A stretch of 64,000 nucleotides of DNA, taken from contig LS997566.1 in NCBI GenBank assembly GCA_000469685.2, positions 19,527,045 through 19,591,044 of the forward strand, written 5' to 3'. The notes under the pieces are model-generated. The model did no database searches and was not told where the DNA came from. It saw nothing but the letters and a program-made list of their open reading frames with translations. This DNA comes from Haemonchus contortus. Taxonomy: Eukaryota > Nematoda > Chromadorea > Rhabditida > Trichostrongylidae. The translations under genes were made by a program, and so were the position numbers. This document shows positions 35,301 to 45,219 of this stretch, piece by piece (positions within the stretch are counted from its first letter, which is position 1; every line of letters starts with the position of its first letter).

Positions 35301-37553
35301 GGAAGCCATGAATGTGTGTACTTAGTCGATGTGAGCACCCGAGTTCAAATCCAATCTTGAGTACGTATATAAATGGGCCATTGGGAGGAGAAAAGAAAAT
35401 TTCTTCGGCAACGAAACTTCTTATGCAATGAAAAAGTTTACTCCAGTTGCGCTTAAAGTCCAGAAAAGCCCTTAGCAATTCCTCACATCATTCCTTGCAC
35501 GATACCTGGTCTCGAACATCGGCGCGACTTCCATCCACTCACCACGCATGTTCATTTTCATAACGGTGCTGTAATGATTTTCTCCATCGGTCCCGCCGAT
35601 CACGTACAGCTCCTGTGCGAAGAGAAATTTCAAATGCTTCAATTGGTAGACATCTTTATGCCACGATGCCCATCATAGATTCAATTCACAAAAGCACCAA
35701 TGTGGGACACCGTGGAAAGTATCGCCCGGAAATGTTCCTTATGAAGAATAAATGAACATCGCACTGCTCATTTCCAGAGCGCATCCCTTTCGAAATGCTG
35801 GGCAAGAAGTATATCTGCCCACCCTCAGTTTTGCTGCTTGCTAGAGTTTCTTTTGAATCCGCGCCAGTCCGAATACTATATGGAGTTTCTAGGCTTTCAT
35901 CTCATCAATGAAATGAATACTTATACCCAATGAAACTTCATCGCAGCATTGAGACATACTGAAGTCGGCCTCCCGTATAAGCAAAGGAAATAAATTTGCA
36001 CAGAATTTGCTCAATGACCGGTTTTTTTTATTTCGCTTCGGCGTCAATTATATGAACAAAATTGGAAAACGCAGATAAGCGATAAGTGTGTAGCAACGTA
36101 GAAGGTGCCATCCGACATTCAATATTATACATTCACCTAACCAGCGAGCTTTTGTTTTCTGGTGTTCACATAGATTATTGGCTACCTTACTTACGTCATT
36201 GAGCAATACTGATCCATGGTAAGCAATTGGATGGACAAGGCTGAGATCACAGAGCGGTTTCCAATCGAGCGTGTCCTTAATAGCAAGAGCAGTCAATGGA
36301 GTGTTTATTCTTTGTTTCCTCGCCCTTTCTAAACTATTTTCTTCACCTGATCGAAGATGTCTATGCGAGAATGGGTACGACCGGAATGCCAGCCGCCAAA
36401 CATCACCATCTGGAAAGCTCAGTTCCGTAAGATCAGGATTCCACCCTTTGTAGCATTGCTTACAAACCTGATCACGTGGATGGCGTAATGGTTTTTCCGA
36501 TAGGAGATTTGAAGAAAGGTTTTCGTTTAATAATTCAAGTTGCTGCAAGTAAATTGCAGAATCAGATGCTAATTCTCCAATTTCATGATCAGAATGTTCC
36601 CGTCGTTACCCTGTGTGTATGGCGTGTAGTGTAGAAAGAAAGAAAGAAAAAAGTTTTGTTGTTTGCCTCACATTCCAACTAGATAAGATTCAAATTTTGT
36701 TAGGAGTTGCGCTGCACTAAGGAAACGAAAGTAATTGCCAGAGCGAACCTTCTAAAGGATTCAAACCACACTGCATGATAAAAAAGGTTCCTGAGGTACC
36801 TCTCTGGAACGAACTTGTGATACTTAATGATACCGCTGTCGGTTCAAAAATTGGCCTAGATGGATCGTAGCAAGGGCCCAAAAACTGGCTTAACCTTAGT
36901 ACATGCCCAAAGGTTGACGAGTTCTTCTGGCTGTGTAGAGGCCGTGGAGGTTGTACCATTCGCACCGGGACGCACACTTGCAAGCAGGCAGCTTACTGTT
37001 GTAGCTTACAGTTTGCAGTAGCATACACCACTTCTATCGTCACATTCTCGTCCAACCCCTAGTTTTACTACTTTTTCGAAGCCCTATAATTCCTCTAAAT
37101 ACTTTTTCGCGCCTTTGATTTTCGCGTTTTCTTCGCTGCTTCTGCTTTATACTGAACTATCACTTCGATAACTCGTCTAAAACTAGATACCCCGAATGTA
37201 TCGTGGACCCTGCCTTCGAATATTCAGACATAGAAGTTATAAGTGCGACGAAATAATTGTATGCTCAGACCTGAGTGGACAGTCCTGCTTTTCTTACTGT
37301 CCCCAGCAGTCCATTGCGATGGATATTGCGGCCGACACATGCATCTGAAATTCCTGAGTTGAAGAATTAATGAATTCGAACCCATTTTTGAAGTGGGCAC
37401 TACCTGTATTCGATAGCAGTACGAGCTTAGCTACTATCAGATTCTGCAATTAACCTACCAATCCAAGCATCGATAACGTGGAGAACATCATCTTCACTGC
37501 CAACATTTAGTTTATCATGATCCAGTATGCTTCTCAGCTGCTCAAAATCCAGC
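23309..37553 (-). CDS. BTB-BACK-Kelch (KLHL-type) protein, BACK and Kelch exons
   Basis: Exons, 5' to 3' on the minus strand: 37553-37459, 37344-37298, 36542-36468, 36409-36347, 36275-36195, 35612-35506, 34843-34750, 33105-33047, 24883-24799, 24723-24645, 24590-24452, 24364-24278, 23483-23309 (stop TAA 23309-23311). All have GT/AG sites and every junction from 36542 to the stop keeps phase. The first exon is BACK (LRSILDHDKLNVGSEDDV, then AWI). Six Kelch blades follow, each with a double Gly: VMFGGW, LYVIGGTDG, IYVCGGF, LYVSGGFNG, LIVLGGFNG and LFVAGGY. Typical YDPKTNKW and M-x-x-x-R motifs lie between blades. Family knowledge: KLHL proteins are substrate adaptors of CUL3 ubiquitin ligases. 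The C-terminal tail is reminiscent of KLHL10, but I do not assign an orthologue. Weak point: between 37298 and 36542 part of BACK may be missing, because an upstream extension in frame meets TAA near 36573. The 8.2-kb intron 33046-24884 is full of mobile elements. Confidence 0.85.
26477..26976 (+). pseudogene. ATP-synthase OSCP subunit pseudogene
   Basis: A plus-strand reading gives VHGIGGCYASAL, two stops (26513-26518), AAYK, a third stop, KSLEQVDQDLQKIRGVYYN, then an intron-like gap with GT at 26614 and TTGCAG at 26665-26670. NFVLDPTLMARKNKAVALEV and KKLGLAKESTNFLG follow, and later GRFSKVEAVVSSFEHIMRAH (from 26905). This is the mitochondrial F1Fo ATP-synthase peripheral-stalk subunit OSCP (ATP5PO), in the nematode form. 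The retained intron-like gap means it arose by DNA duplication or by decay of a real locus, not by retroposition. The last third of the protein was not found. It is antisense to the Kelch gene, inside its largest intron. Confidence 0.75.
27656..27810. repeat. GC-rich foldback insert, family D copy 1
   Basis: Contains AGGTGTTGACAGCG facing GCCAACACCT, and a GCACGCACGCGACC plus GGACGGACGGA arm. It is related to the complete palindromic copy at 44853-45032, but its left arm is shortened. It lies inside the MITE 27333-28302. Exact boundaries are uncertain by about ten bases. Confidence 0.6.
27883..28157 (-). mobile_element. tRNA-derived SINE, 5' truncated
   Basis: Bracketed by a perfect 14-bp target duplication, ATGTTTGGATTATA (27869-27882 and 28158-28171). 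On the minus strand it starts just upstream of a B box (GGGGTTCGAATCCC). It then has a conserved-looking body with CCTCCGGGGTCGGTTAAT and ends in an imperfect tandem ACTTTATCC tail. The A box is missing, so the copy is 5' truncated. It needs enzymes supplied by a LINE, and RTE is a candidate because RTE copies are common here. Confidence 0.75.
28430..32250 (+). pseudogene. MULE (Mutator-like) transposase relic, split
   Basis: Two C2H2 fingers come first: CDTCNAVVLRKNIYRHMTNV (about 28470-28530) and, in a shifted frame, CPVCDDRFADHENLANHC (about 28620). GCFGHIGHDVEPALLRLTEE follows (to 28990), then ADKRDRGLPAGQII (about 29410-29450) and TSDVEKLFGQIKKFL with GEAPCFIKGFK (29530-29640). NASSKVDY and LLIRAVEDLVF appear near 29910-29980. 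A SWIM-like zinc motif, CPYSWTCTCLNNRTGVSGIH, is at 31848-31910, with the last Cys replaced by Gly. Zinc fingers, a MULE core and a C-terminal SWIM finger form the layout I know from nematode MULE-type proteins. Frameshifts and stops run throughout. Repeat family C (30590-31620) interrupts it. Family assignment is from memory of motif order. Confidence 0.6.
30590..31620 (+). repeat. Dispersed repeat family C, copy 4 (best tandem array)
   Basis: About five tandem units of 115-150 bp, each with GTTCCCAT-CTG, ACTCCTACCAAATATGAACG, AGTTATGAATT, and GGAGTCCGGTCCTGCCACTT. They are followed by CA-rich DNA and AGACACACTTAGCGAATTAT at about 31583-31602. It is inserted in the MULE relic. The long minus-strand frame at 30985-31371 is a product of the tandem units, not a gene. 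Confidence 0.75.
33440..33735 (-). pseudogene. Mariner transposase C-terminal relic
   Basis: The minus strand reads TQLENMRLGWEVQPHISHSL, then DLAPSDYHLF, which is the third catalytic Asp motif of mariner transposases (Y-S-P-D-L-A-P-S-D-Y-H-L-F). Near 33480 it reads QQVFDSDGAFVVHW, like the family's C-terminal W-x-x-V-x-x-x-x-G-x-Y-F. Frames shift between them. No ends recognised. It lies in a Kelch-gene intron. Confidence 0.65.
34544..34677. mobile_element. Short MITE-like inverted-repeat element
   Basis: Ends TAAGAGTTGGTAACAGA (34544-34560) and TCTGTTACCAACCCTTA (34661-34677) are inverted repeats with one mismatch. A second level of weaker symmetry extends inward (GATTGAA, ATTCATT). A TA target is possible at both edges. 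It is non-coding and lies in a Kelch-gene intron. Confidence 0.6.
35018..35188. mobile_element. 171-bp GC-rich MITE
   Basis: Arms of about 45 bp, starting GGCTGATTTCATAGTCCGCG at the left and, inverted, ending with TCGCGGACTATGAAAGCAGC plus one base at the right. TAT at 35015-35017 and 35189-35191 is a perfect 3-bp target duplication. It lies in a Kelch-gene intron. The open frame crossing it has no meaning. Confidence 0.75.
36754..37213. mobile_element. TTAA MITE, family B (degenerate copy)
   Basis: The left end is TAAAGGATTCAAACCACACT with a small insertion relative to the family. The internal segment GTTCAAAAATTGGCC-GATGG matches the AAAAACGG block of other copies. The right end has ACCCCGAATGTATCGTGGAC. 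It lies in the Kelch-gene intron between the second BACK exon and the next recognised exon. Confidence 0.6.
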
Positions 37554-40529
37554 CTGGAATTTCAGTTAAAAATCGTGGTATGCACTGATTCCGAAGGTAG
37601 AGGTGAGTATACATGAGCAATCTAGAATAGTTATGTTTATGAGGTCAACAAGGAAATAGTGGGAGGAATTTATCCATGGAGAGACCGGCAGTTGAATCGG
37701 TTTTGTGTAATCGGCTGGCCGCACGCGGCAGTCGTGGACTAGTTGCTTCATTACTGCGGTTCCTGTGTCCTTCGTGCAGTTATCTCGTTATGCAATCATC
37801 ATTTTTGGCATGATTCTACTGTTACTGCTTATATTCCTGTGTTCCTTACTTGCTGCGCTGCTTCTGCTTCACTCTGCTGCAATGCTTCGTGCGCGACGTC
37901 GCTCTCGCCTCGAAGCGACCATTTCGATTTAACTGCACCACACCCAAGAGGGGAGAAAATGTTGCTTGTTTTGTAAGAATTAAGAGCAAAGAGCAGACGC
38001 TTGATTCTCGTGGTCGTTTGTTTCCATTTCTGCCTTCTGTATGTCTTTAATAGGTTCATTGGAGTGCTAACAAGACTTGAAAGACTCCACCTTGGCGTAC
38101 AGCAACAGCTAACTTATACATATTATGAGCTACTGGTTAAGAAAGACTGCTGCAGTAGTGCTGGACGTTTCTAAAGAGCTCGCAGCAATATGTGTTCCAG
38201 ACACCAGTCGGAGGTATTTGAATGCAATCTTCGGGTGGTAGACTTCAAGTGGTAGACTTCAAGTTAGTGAGAAATCCATTCAAGGAGTGTGCTCAGGCGC
38301 ACTTCACCGCCCTACTGGCAACCATAGAGGATCATTTAAGATTGCTAAGAGAGCAATACAAAAACCCTGATAAACTCTTCCGAGCGTTTGACACTAATCC
38401 AACAATAGACATGAAACCATCTTCGCAACATCGTTTACAGAACCGTTTCGCAACTTTGGGATGTAGATTTGAGATCAGCTCCCCGAAATACATCTAGCCG
38501 TACAAGTTTAATAGCAAATGGCCACATCGACTCAGGGTTCTTCACTTGAAAAACTGAAGCAAATTACGTCATCCGTTCAAACAGATTAGTGAATTAGGAA
38601 ACGACTCGTTCGGGAATCGAATCAAATCCTCAATAAAGGTCGGTAAGGATCCAATCAATTACAGGGCAACTCCTGCAGATTGGTTTATCAACATTGAGCG
38701 CGTATTATATATTGAAGTCGCTTTTGACCCTCTTATACGTACCTGTAGAACTGAAGACAAATGGTTCTTTCAATCACGCCTCTAGTGATGCGATACAAAA
38801 TAAAATGGAAAGCCTGAAAAATTCGTGGTCGTATTGACTTCTAGTTCTATTTCCGTTGAGCTCCTAACAATTAGGTTTTTACCTCTTCGGCTAACGAGCT
38901 TTTCATAATCAGTAATTTACGCCAAATACCTACACAATTGTGGATATTGATATTTCGAAGCACATATCGCATTACTTCATCCTTAAGTTGAACAGGTTAG
39001 AGATGTGCAAATAAAATACTATTTTTTATTAGCTATGATGACCAATATTCAGATCGAGTTCGGTTGTTGCTTTTAGTTTGCTGCCACCAACCTACTTCTC
39101 CAGGTTTACCAGCTGCGTTGTTGACAGCGAATGTATGAGGTTCCTGCCTATGTATCCTCCTCGTCAGTTGTAGTATTATCTACACTGCCATGTAGAGCGC
39201 TCAGCAAAGACACGCGATCCGAGCGGGAAGACTGGATAGCCTATATGTATTGCCGTCCACCCTCTACGCCTGGCAGTCCTAAGTAATTTTCGGCTTACAG
39301 GTTGTGACAAAGGCTACAAGGTCGGAACAATAACCTAATTAAAGATTCTGGCAACTTGAAGAAGGCTTCACAGAAAAACATTCAAGAATCGAGATGTCAT
39401 GCCAATATTAACTGGAGGTCGAACATGGTCACTTCTGGAGGACGAGCAGTATAATACTTTCGACTTGTCCAGGGGGCCTCCCACTGCGACAGAAGATCGT
39501 CGTCATCAAGTAGTCCACCGAAATTCTACATGAAAACAGTCTCCAACGCCGAAGAACTACCAACTTTAAAAAAAAAAAGGAATTGCTCGAGGCATGCAGT
39601 CTTCCAGTTCGAAGCAGGCGAAAAGGATAGTTGCAACTACGCATACTGAGGACTGCATTGAGAAGCAAGAAGCATTCTAATTGTTAAAAAAATGTTTGTC
39701 CAAGTAAATATGTTGTGAAAGATATTTGCCAAGTTGCTATTGGAATAAGATCGTGTGTGAGTGAGAAATTATCTGCGATTCTATCCGTTCGAACATCAAC
39801 TGAGAATTCAGAATAAGTTCAGTACGCTGGTAGATTCAGGATGGTGTCCTACTTCCTAGTGCTAGGTTTCCACATCTAGTATTCTACACCACCCTCAAAC
39901 TGATAGCAGTGGAAGATCCGAGTCTATAACTCCTAGAATCACTGCTATTGTTGGCATCGATCTTTCCGGAAATGCGCTACCACTTCTAGACTTAGCTTCC
40001 AACCGCAAGGCCCACCAACGTGAAATTCATGTCGAGCAGTCAAATTTTCAGCACAAGGCTTACCGAACTCGAGTATCTTCGAGCTCTCTATTAAAGTGAA
40101 GATTCCGAAGAGTGACAAGTGTGGCGAAATCGTGGCAATGCCAACATATGTGAATATTGGCACAACAAAAGGATGTGACCCTCTATCGGCCATCATCAGT
40201 GGAGAAACAAAAAAGGCATTACTGCACGGACTGCGGAACTACCTGAAGCACTAGGCATACGTTTAAAATGTAAAATTCCAATCTTCCAGGTTCGCTATGT
40301 ACGTGTTGAAACTCACAAGTTTCATCACAGACACCCTTCCCTAAGTCACCCCTTGTCTTTCCAGGTTTGCTCCAAAATAAGCACTGTATGAGGTCCTGCC
40401 GAAAGAACCCTGGCTGCTAAACCTCGTGCTTGCGCAGTTACTAATATTCATCTACACCCACCTCAGCAACACTTATGAGTCCTTGCCCTATTGCGAAACT
40501 CTATCTAAAAGGAAATTAATAGGACCACT
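37554..40529. other. Kelch-gene intron, nothing recognised
   Basis: If the upstream exons at 41460-45219 belong to the Kelch gene, this is intron and should still hide at least one exon for the BTB-BACK linker. I could not find it. Open frames such as 38222-38497 have no recognised motif. Confidence 0.35.
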
Positions 40530-41070
40530 TGATGTGACCCCTTTTACACAAATGTGACAGATGGGGGCGCCATACGAGCCACCCACGAACTGTGAATGAA
40601 CATGCGGTGCCAACAGATATGTAGACTTTTCGGACTGCACTACATATATTTAGGTGTTCGTCGAAGATTTCAAGCAGATTAGGTCAGCACCTGGTGTCAG
40701 TGCTAGCTGTTGGCCACATGTGTAAAATACGTTTTGGACTGGCGAGCTGTCCGTTGGCTGTTACGCGAACGACTGCTTCGTCGCCTACTCATTAAATGAA
40801 AGAAACATGGGGCTGAATGGCCGAGCAATAAAACTACAATGTACGATTTACACGAGATAAGTTCAAAGGCGAATGGTTTCCTTTTTCAACTCTCATCGTG
40901 TTCGAATTATGAATCCAGCCTGAGCGAGGGTTCGTGTCCACAAAATGGTATAGTAGCGCCAAGGATATTTTAATCCATTCCAGGTCGGTGTTCCCACTCA
41001 AAGCCGAGCGGGCCGTCACGGCAAATATGTACGTTCAAGACATGAAAACGGTCTCATCGGGTTGTTGGAA
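40530..41070 (+). pseudogene. Penelope-like reverse-transcriptase relic
   Basis: Nucleotide-level match, with many changes, to 42450-43030 of the better Penelope copy: CACAAATGTG, GCCACCCACGA, TGAATGAACATGC, then CGACTGCTTCGTCGCCTACT (against CGACTGCCTTGTCGCCTGCT) and GAGCGAGGGTT. The Y-V-D-D box has become YAND. Stops are frequent. No GIY-YIG part follows. Confidence 0.7.
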
Positions 41071-41459
41071 ACAAATAGGATTCGTGATAAGATGATGCGA
41101 AACAGCAGTCAATAAGAGAACGTCACTGTCAGAAATTTATACTGAGCAGCTCCAGGTTTTTTCAACTTTCTTTAGCCCTTTCATATTTTTTTCGCGAGCC
41201 ATGTTGTGATCAAAAAATGCGTTGCTTCCTTTTCAGCATGATTGAGTCAAACTCTTTCAGATCTTCTGGATGCCTCAATGCAAGCGATGTTTCCGAAGAC
41301 TACAGGGAAATGTCTATTTTCGACACGTCTTTATCCACTCTAAAGTACTTATTAGTTGGTGAACGCCGACATTCTACGAAACAAAGGGGCTCAGAGCAGC
41401 TCATCATTGCTAAACATATCTATGCCAATGGAGAGATCAGAGGGTTGTGCTCAACTCAC

Positions 41460-44400
41460 TGCTAGTCCTTGAAAGTCTTTGTCGCCTCGCATATCCTCGA
41501 GTGCGAATTCAATATTGATCCACTTACATTCAGCGAACGGCTCATTAACATGAGTTATCAAATGGATCTGTGAACGATAGAACCATCAGCTGACGACAAG
41601 TCATATGTAGTGTGTAGACGGAAAACTTACGAGATCCTGTGAGTAAGGAAGTGTTAGTATCAACTTTAAGTCATCATACTTTTTAGCTATTGCTTTGCTT
41701 TCTAAATATGGGAAGTGCCTTTGTAAATGCGAGTAGTTCCAATCGAATCTGAATGAAATTATCAACACCACACTGCTGACTGCTATATTTCGCCTCAGAT
41801 TGGTGCGAGGGTCGGAATTCATTTACCAGGGTTTCAGCTAGTTATGAAAACGCCCCATCCTAAATCTGTGAAGATGGAGGAATCTTGCACTACCAGTGAG
41901 GGTCGCCCCACAGGACGACCCCAATTCCGCCTACGATGTGAAGTTCCGTCTATTTGCGACGCCTGTATTCTCTATTCTGAGGCATCAAAGCCACCGGCCA
42001 CCCGTTCCCAACATCACCGCTGCGCAGAAGCGAGGTTTGAGATCTTTCAAACTCCAAAAGCATCAAGATTTCGGTAAGTGATAAGGGGAGCGAATTCGTG
42101 GTTATGCCGCGAAGTCTGGACTGCGATCACACAGGCCCACGTGGGGGATGGGACCCTCTACAAGCAATCATCAGAGGGAGAGTACAAAAGGCAGTACCGC
42201 CGTTCAAAAAAGGTTTGGTTGGACATAGCGCATAGAGCAGACTTACCTAAATCACTGATCACACGTTTAAAGTGTGACCTCCCGGTGTGCCCAGTTCTCT
42301 ATGTCCTTATAAAAACGCATGAACTTTCTCCCATCACCCTGTCGTCCCTCGATCCCTCGGACTTCGAAGTTCACCCCATCATAAGCAACGTGGGAGGCCC
42401 TACCGATGGCATATCATGGCTGCTGAACCTCGACGTCATAGAATCATTAGATGTGACCTCTCCCTACACAAACGTGTCGAATGGAGACGCCATGCAGGCC
42501 ACCCACGAGCACTTGAATGAACATGCTGGGCCGATAAATATGTATGGCCTCTCTGTCTCCCACGTTGTGACTTTGGTCAAGGAATGCCTTGACAGCTCTA
42601 TATTCAGGTGGTCCGGCCAGTACTTCAGGCAATTCAGGGGATTAGCCATGGGCCAGCGGCTGGCACCAGTGCTAGCCATTGTCTACATGTCAAAAATAGA
42701 AAGGCCCGTTTTGGATCGCCGACCTGTGCTCTATTGCCGTTATGTAGACGACTGCCTTGTCGCCTGCTCAACTCAAAAGGAAACGGACACTTGTTTCGAG
42801 CTGCTGAACACCCAAACTGAAAATATTAGATTCACACGGGAAAAGCCCAAAGACACATGGCTGCCTTTCCACAACATGCAGGTTCAGCTTGAGCGAGGGT
42901 TTCTTAGGACCAAATGGTATAGGAAACCCTCCAGCAGGAATGTACTGGTCCACTTTAGGTGGGCGCATCTTCTCAAAACCAAGCAGGCCATCACACGTAA
43001 CATGTTTAGGACAGCGAAACTGGTTTCATCAGGTGATCGTGAGGTGGCAGAATCGGTAGAGATCGTTCGAGAGGTGGCTATCACTAATGGGTATCCTTTG
43101 AAGGAACAATGCCTTCGCAGACCCCCCCCCCGTAGCAGACCACACGAACATACTGACGAAAGTTCGGAGAAGGTGATCTTTTGCCTTCCGTCAGTTCTGA
43201 CGTAAGAACGGCTCTGCGCAAGTGTGGCCTTGATGACATGGTGCGGATGGTCGAAGTTCCTCCCACCAATCTCAGGAAAAAGCTGGTTCAAAATCGTTTG
43301 TATGACCGTGAATTGTAAATCGTTATGACTGCATAACCCCCCCCCCTACTGTGTCATCTGTCCCAACGGGCGAGAGGGGGACAGCATGGCGTCAGGGGTG
43401 ATCTATTTGATCACTTGTGAGGCCTGCGGGGACGAATACATAGGTGAGACCGGGCGGCCTTTAATATGCAGGATCAAGGAACACCTAGCTGGTCTGAAGA
43501 AATCAAGGTCTGAAACTCCCCTCGGAGACCATCGTGGGCATCGCCACGGAGGAGTAGGGTTCGAATTCTCAGTCAGGATTTTGATGCGGGAGGCCACTAC
43601 CTCCGCGCGCAAAACTTTGGGAGCGTTCTGGATCTGCGCAAAAAACCTCAAAATTAACCGGAAAGACGAATGCCAGGCCATAACAAGCGAACTCGCCCCG
43701 TTCATCGACCTGTGTGGGCTACGACTGCCACCGTCTTCAAGCCGGAGATCAGGTCAGCCGGGGCCCACCCACTGCAAAAATGTATAAATAGGCAGTTTGA
43801 AAGGTGGTTCACATGTCGTCTTCTCTATTTCTAAGGTGGGTTCCCTTGTTATGGTTTACGAGACCACTTTAGCTATCTGTAGGTTACAATTGAGCTAACT
43901 GAAGTCTGAAATGGTGCATGAATTGGATGAATCTCAAATTCTTTTTGGCTTCCAGGTCCTGACGAAGGCGATAACGCCGAAACGTTGACTGAATAAAGAG
44001 CTGTACCATCTTGGCCGAGGCTATACCACACATCTTCATACCGAAACTCACACGATGCCAAGATTCATTGAAAGTCGTTCATGGTGTTTCATCCACTACT
44101 TGTTAGACCTACAGCTCTACTGAAAATTAAGTTCCGCATACTGGTCAAGCTTGTCTACTATTCACGGATTCTATGTATGTATGTAGGTTTATTACAGGCG
44201 GTAGACACGTACACATAAGAAAGATTATTGGAAAAAGACCAGCGAAAAAGGATCCAGCATAGAACAGTATGAATCGTCGACTACTGTGCCACCTCTCCAC
44301 GTATTAGACCGTCACAGCTACACCGTGAACACCAAGCGGTCTATAAACGAAGTGTGTTTGGCTCGCCCCATGAATGTGTGATACAGTAATCCCTTACTGT

Positions 44401-45219
44401 CCTCTACCCACTCCCTTGGGCTTCACCATGACCCTTCCGTCGCGTCGTATACGTGACGGGTGTTTGCAGTGTGTGTTCGTGTTACTGTGTAACACATTCG
44501 CGGGTCGATTGAATTCGTCTTGTGTAAAATTCCCCATGAGACCTGCCAGTTGTTATCCATTTTTGTAACATAGTATCATCGTGCGCACCTTATCAGCTAT
44601 CACTACCAAATGTAATTGTCATAGATTTAACATAATAAACGTTATGAACTTCTAGTTGATCACAAACGCGTATACACACGCAAAGCGGTTGAATACAGTA
44701 GAATATTGATTATTCAAATCCTTCTCACCATTTATAGAAGTTTTCCGCACTTTCAATGATAGTGGTTACACATCTCTTTGAATATAAAAAAAGAATTCGA
44801 TGTCCGTCCCATGCGACGGTGACCGCCAAGTGTGGCGAAATGCTGCTTGCAAACTTCGACGCCCGTCCGTCCGTTCGTCGCGTACGTGCTGCGACGGCGG
44901 CGCTGGAGAGGTGTTGACACCGCTGACACGTAATCTAGTGTTGTCAACACCTTTCTAAAGTCTGTCGTCGCAGCAGGCACGCGATCGCCGTTGCAGCACG
45001 CACGCGACGGACTGGCGGGCGGACGTCGAAGTCTGAAAGAAGCCAAACACTTACCAGCTTAAATAACATGTCTTGTCCCATGGTTGCGCAAACGAAAAAC
45101 GCGCTCACCACCAGTGTTTCAGCACAATAATGTGATGGATTACTCCGTGACCAGTAGGTAACTCACGTTGAATTATCTTTGGACTGTAAGACTAGGTCGA
45201 AGTAGGCATCGCTAGACAT
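41460..45219 (-). CDS. Three upstream exons, probably the divergent BTB part of the Kelch gene
   Basis: Exons on the minus strand: 45219-45167 (ATG at 45219; MSSDAYFDLVLQSKDNS), 41748-41631 (FDWNYSHLQRHFPYLES, then KYDDLKLILTLPYSQDL) and 41567-41460 (IHLITHVNEPFAECKWINIE, then FALEDMRGDKDFQGLA). Donors GTGAGT, GTAAGT and GTGAGT and AG acceptors fit, and the phases join (2, 0, 0). The opening resembles the BTB start (D-V-x-L), and E-C-K-W-I then D-F-Q-G-L-A resembles the BTB-to-BACK turn, but similarity is weak. They lie just upstream of, and on the same strand as, the BACK exon at 37553. A linking exon is missing, so a separate gene is possible. A TTCAG 33 bases before the ATG would suit cis- or trans-splicing. 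A Penelope element fills the first intron. Confidence 0.45.
41896..43787 (+). pseudogene. Penelope-like element: reverse transcriptase plus GIY-YIG endonuclease
   Basis: Start region: ITAAQKRGLRSFKLQKHQDF, then DKGSEFVVMPRSLD (the D-K-G motif of Penelope reverse transcriptases) in another frame. The main frame, 42078-43205, holds HPIISNVGGPTDGISWLL, RGLAMGQRLAPVLAIVY and CRYVDDCLVACS (the catalytic Y-V-D-D). The GIY-YIG domain at 43386-43787 has GVIYLITCEACGDEYIGETG and RPLICRIKEHLAG. Frameshifts at about 42080 and 42110 and around the poly-C runs (43123-43131, 43340-43348) separate the parts. The order RT then GIY-YIG is diagnostic of endonuclease-bearing Penelope-like elements. It sits in an intron of the upstream Kelch exons, in the opposite orientation. 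Confidence 0.88.
43953..43990 (+). ncRNA. Hammerhead-ribozyme-like core downstream of the Penelope element
   Basis: CTGACGA at 43959-43965, one extra A, then a 4-bp hairpin GGCG-ATAA-CGCC (43967-43978), then GAAAC (43979-43983) and GTT. The preceding GGTC can pair with the following GACT as helix I. These are the conserved boxes of a hammerhead (C-U-G-A-N-G-A, helix II, G-A-A-A). Helix III would be only A-C/G-U with no loop. Penelope-like elements are known to carry minimal hammerheads with very short helix III, which work as dimers. The unpaired A before helix II is atypical. Activity unproven. Confidence 0.5.
44853..45032. repeat. GC-rich palindromic element, family D copy 2
   Basis: Outer arms ACTTCGACGCCCGTCCGTCC at the left and GGCGGGCGGACGTCGAAGT at the right, each followed inward by a GCACG-rich stretch. 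Inner arms are AGGTGTTGACACCGCTGACA and GTTGTCAACACCTTT. About 180 bp, non-coding. It shares its core with the insert at 27656-27810. It lies in an intron of the upstream Kelch exons. Confidence 0.7.
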
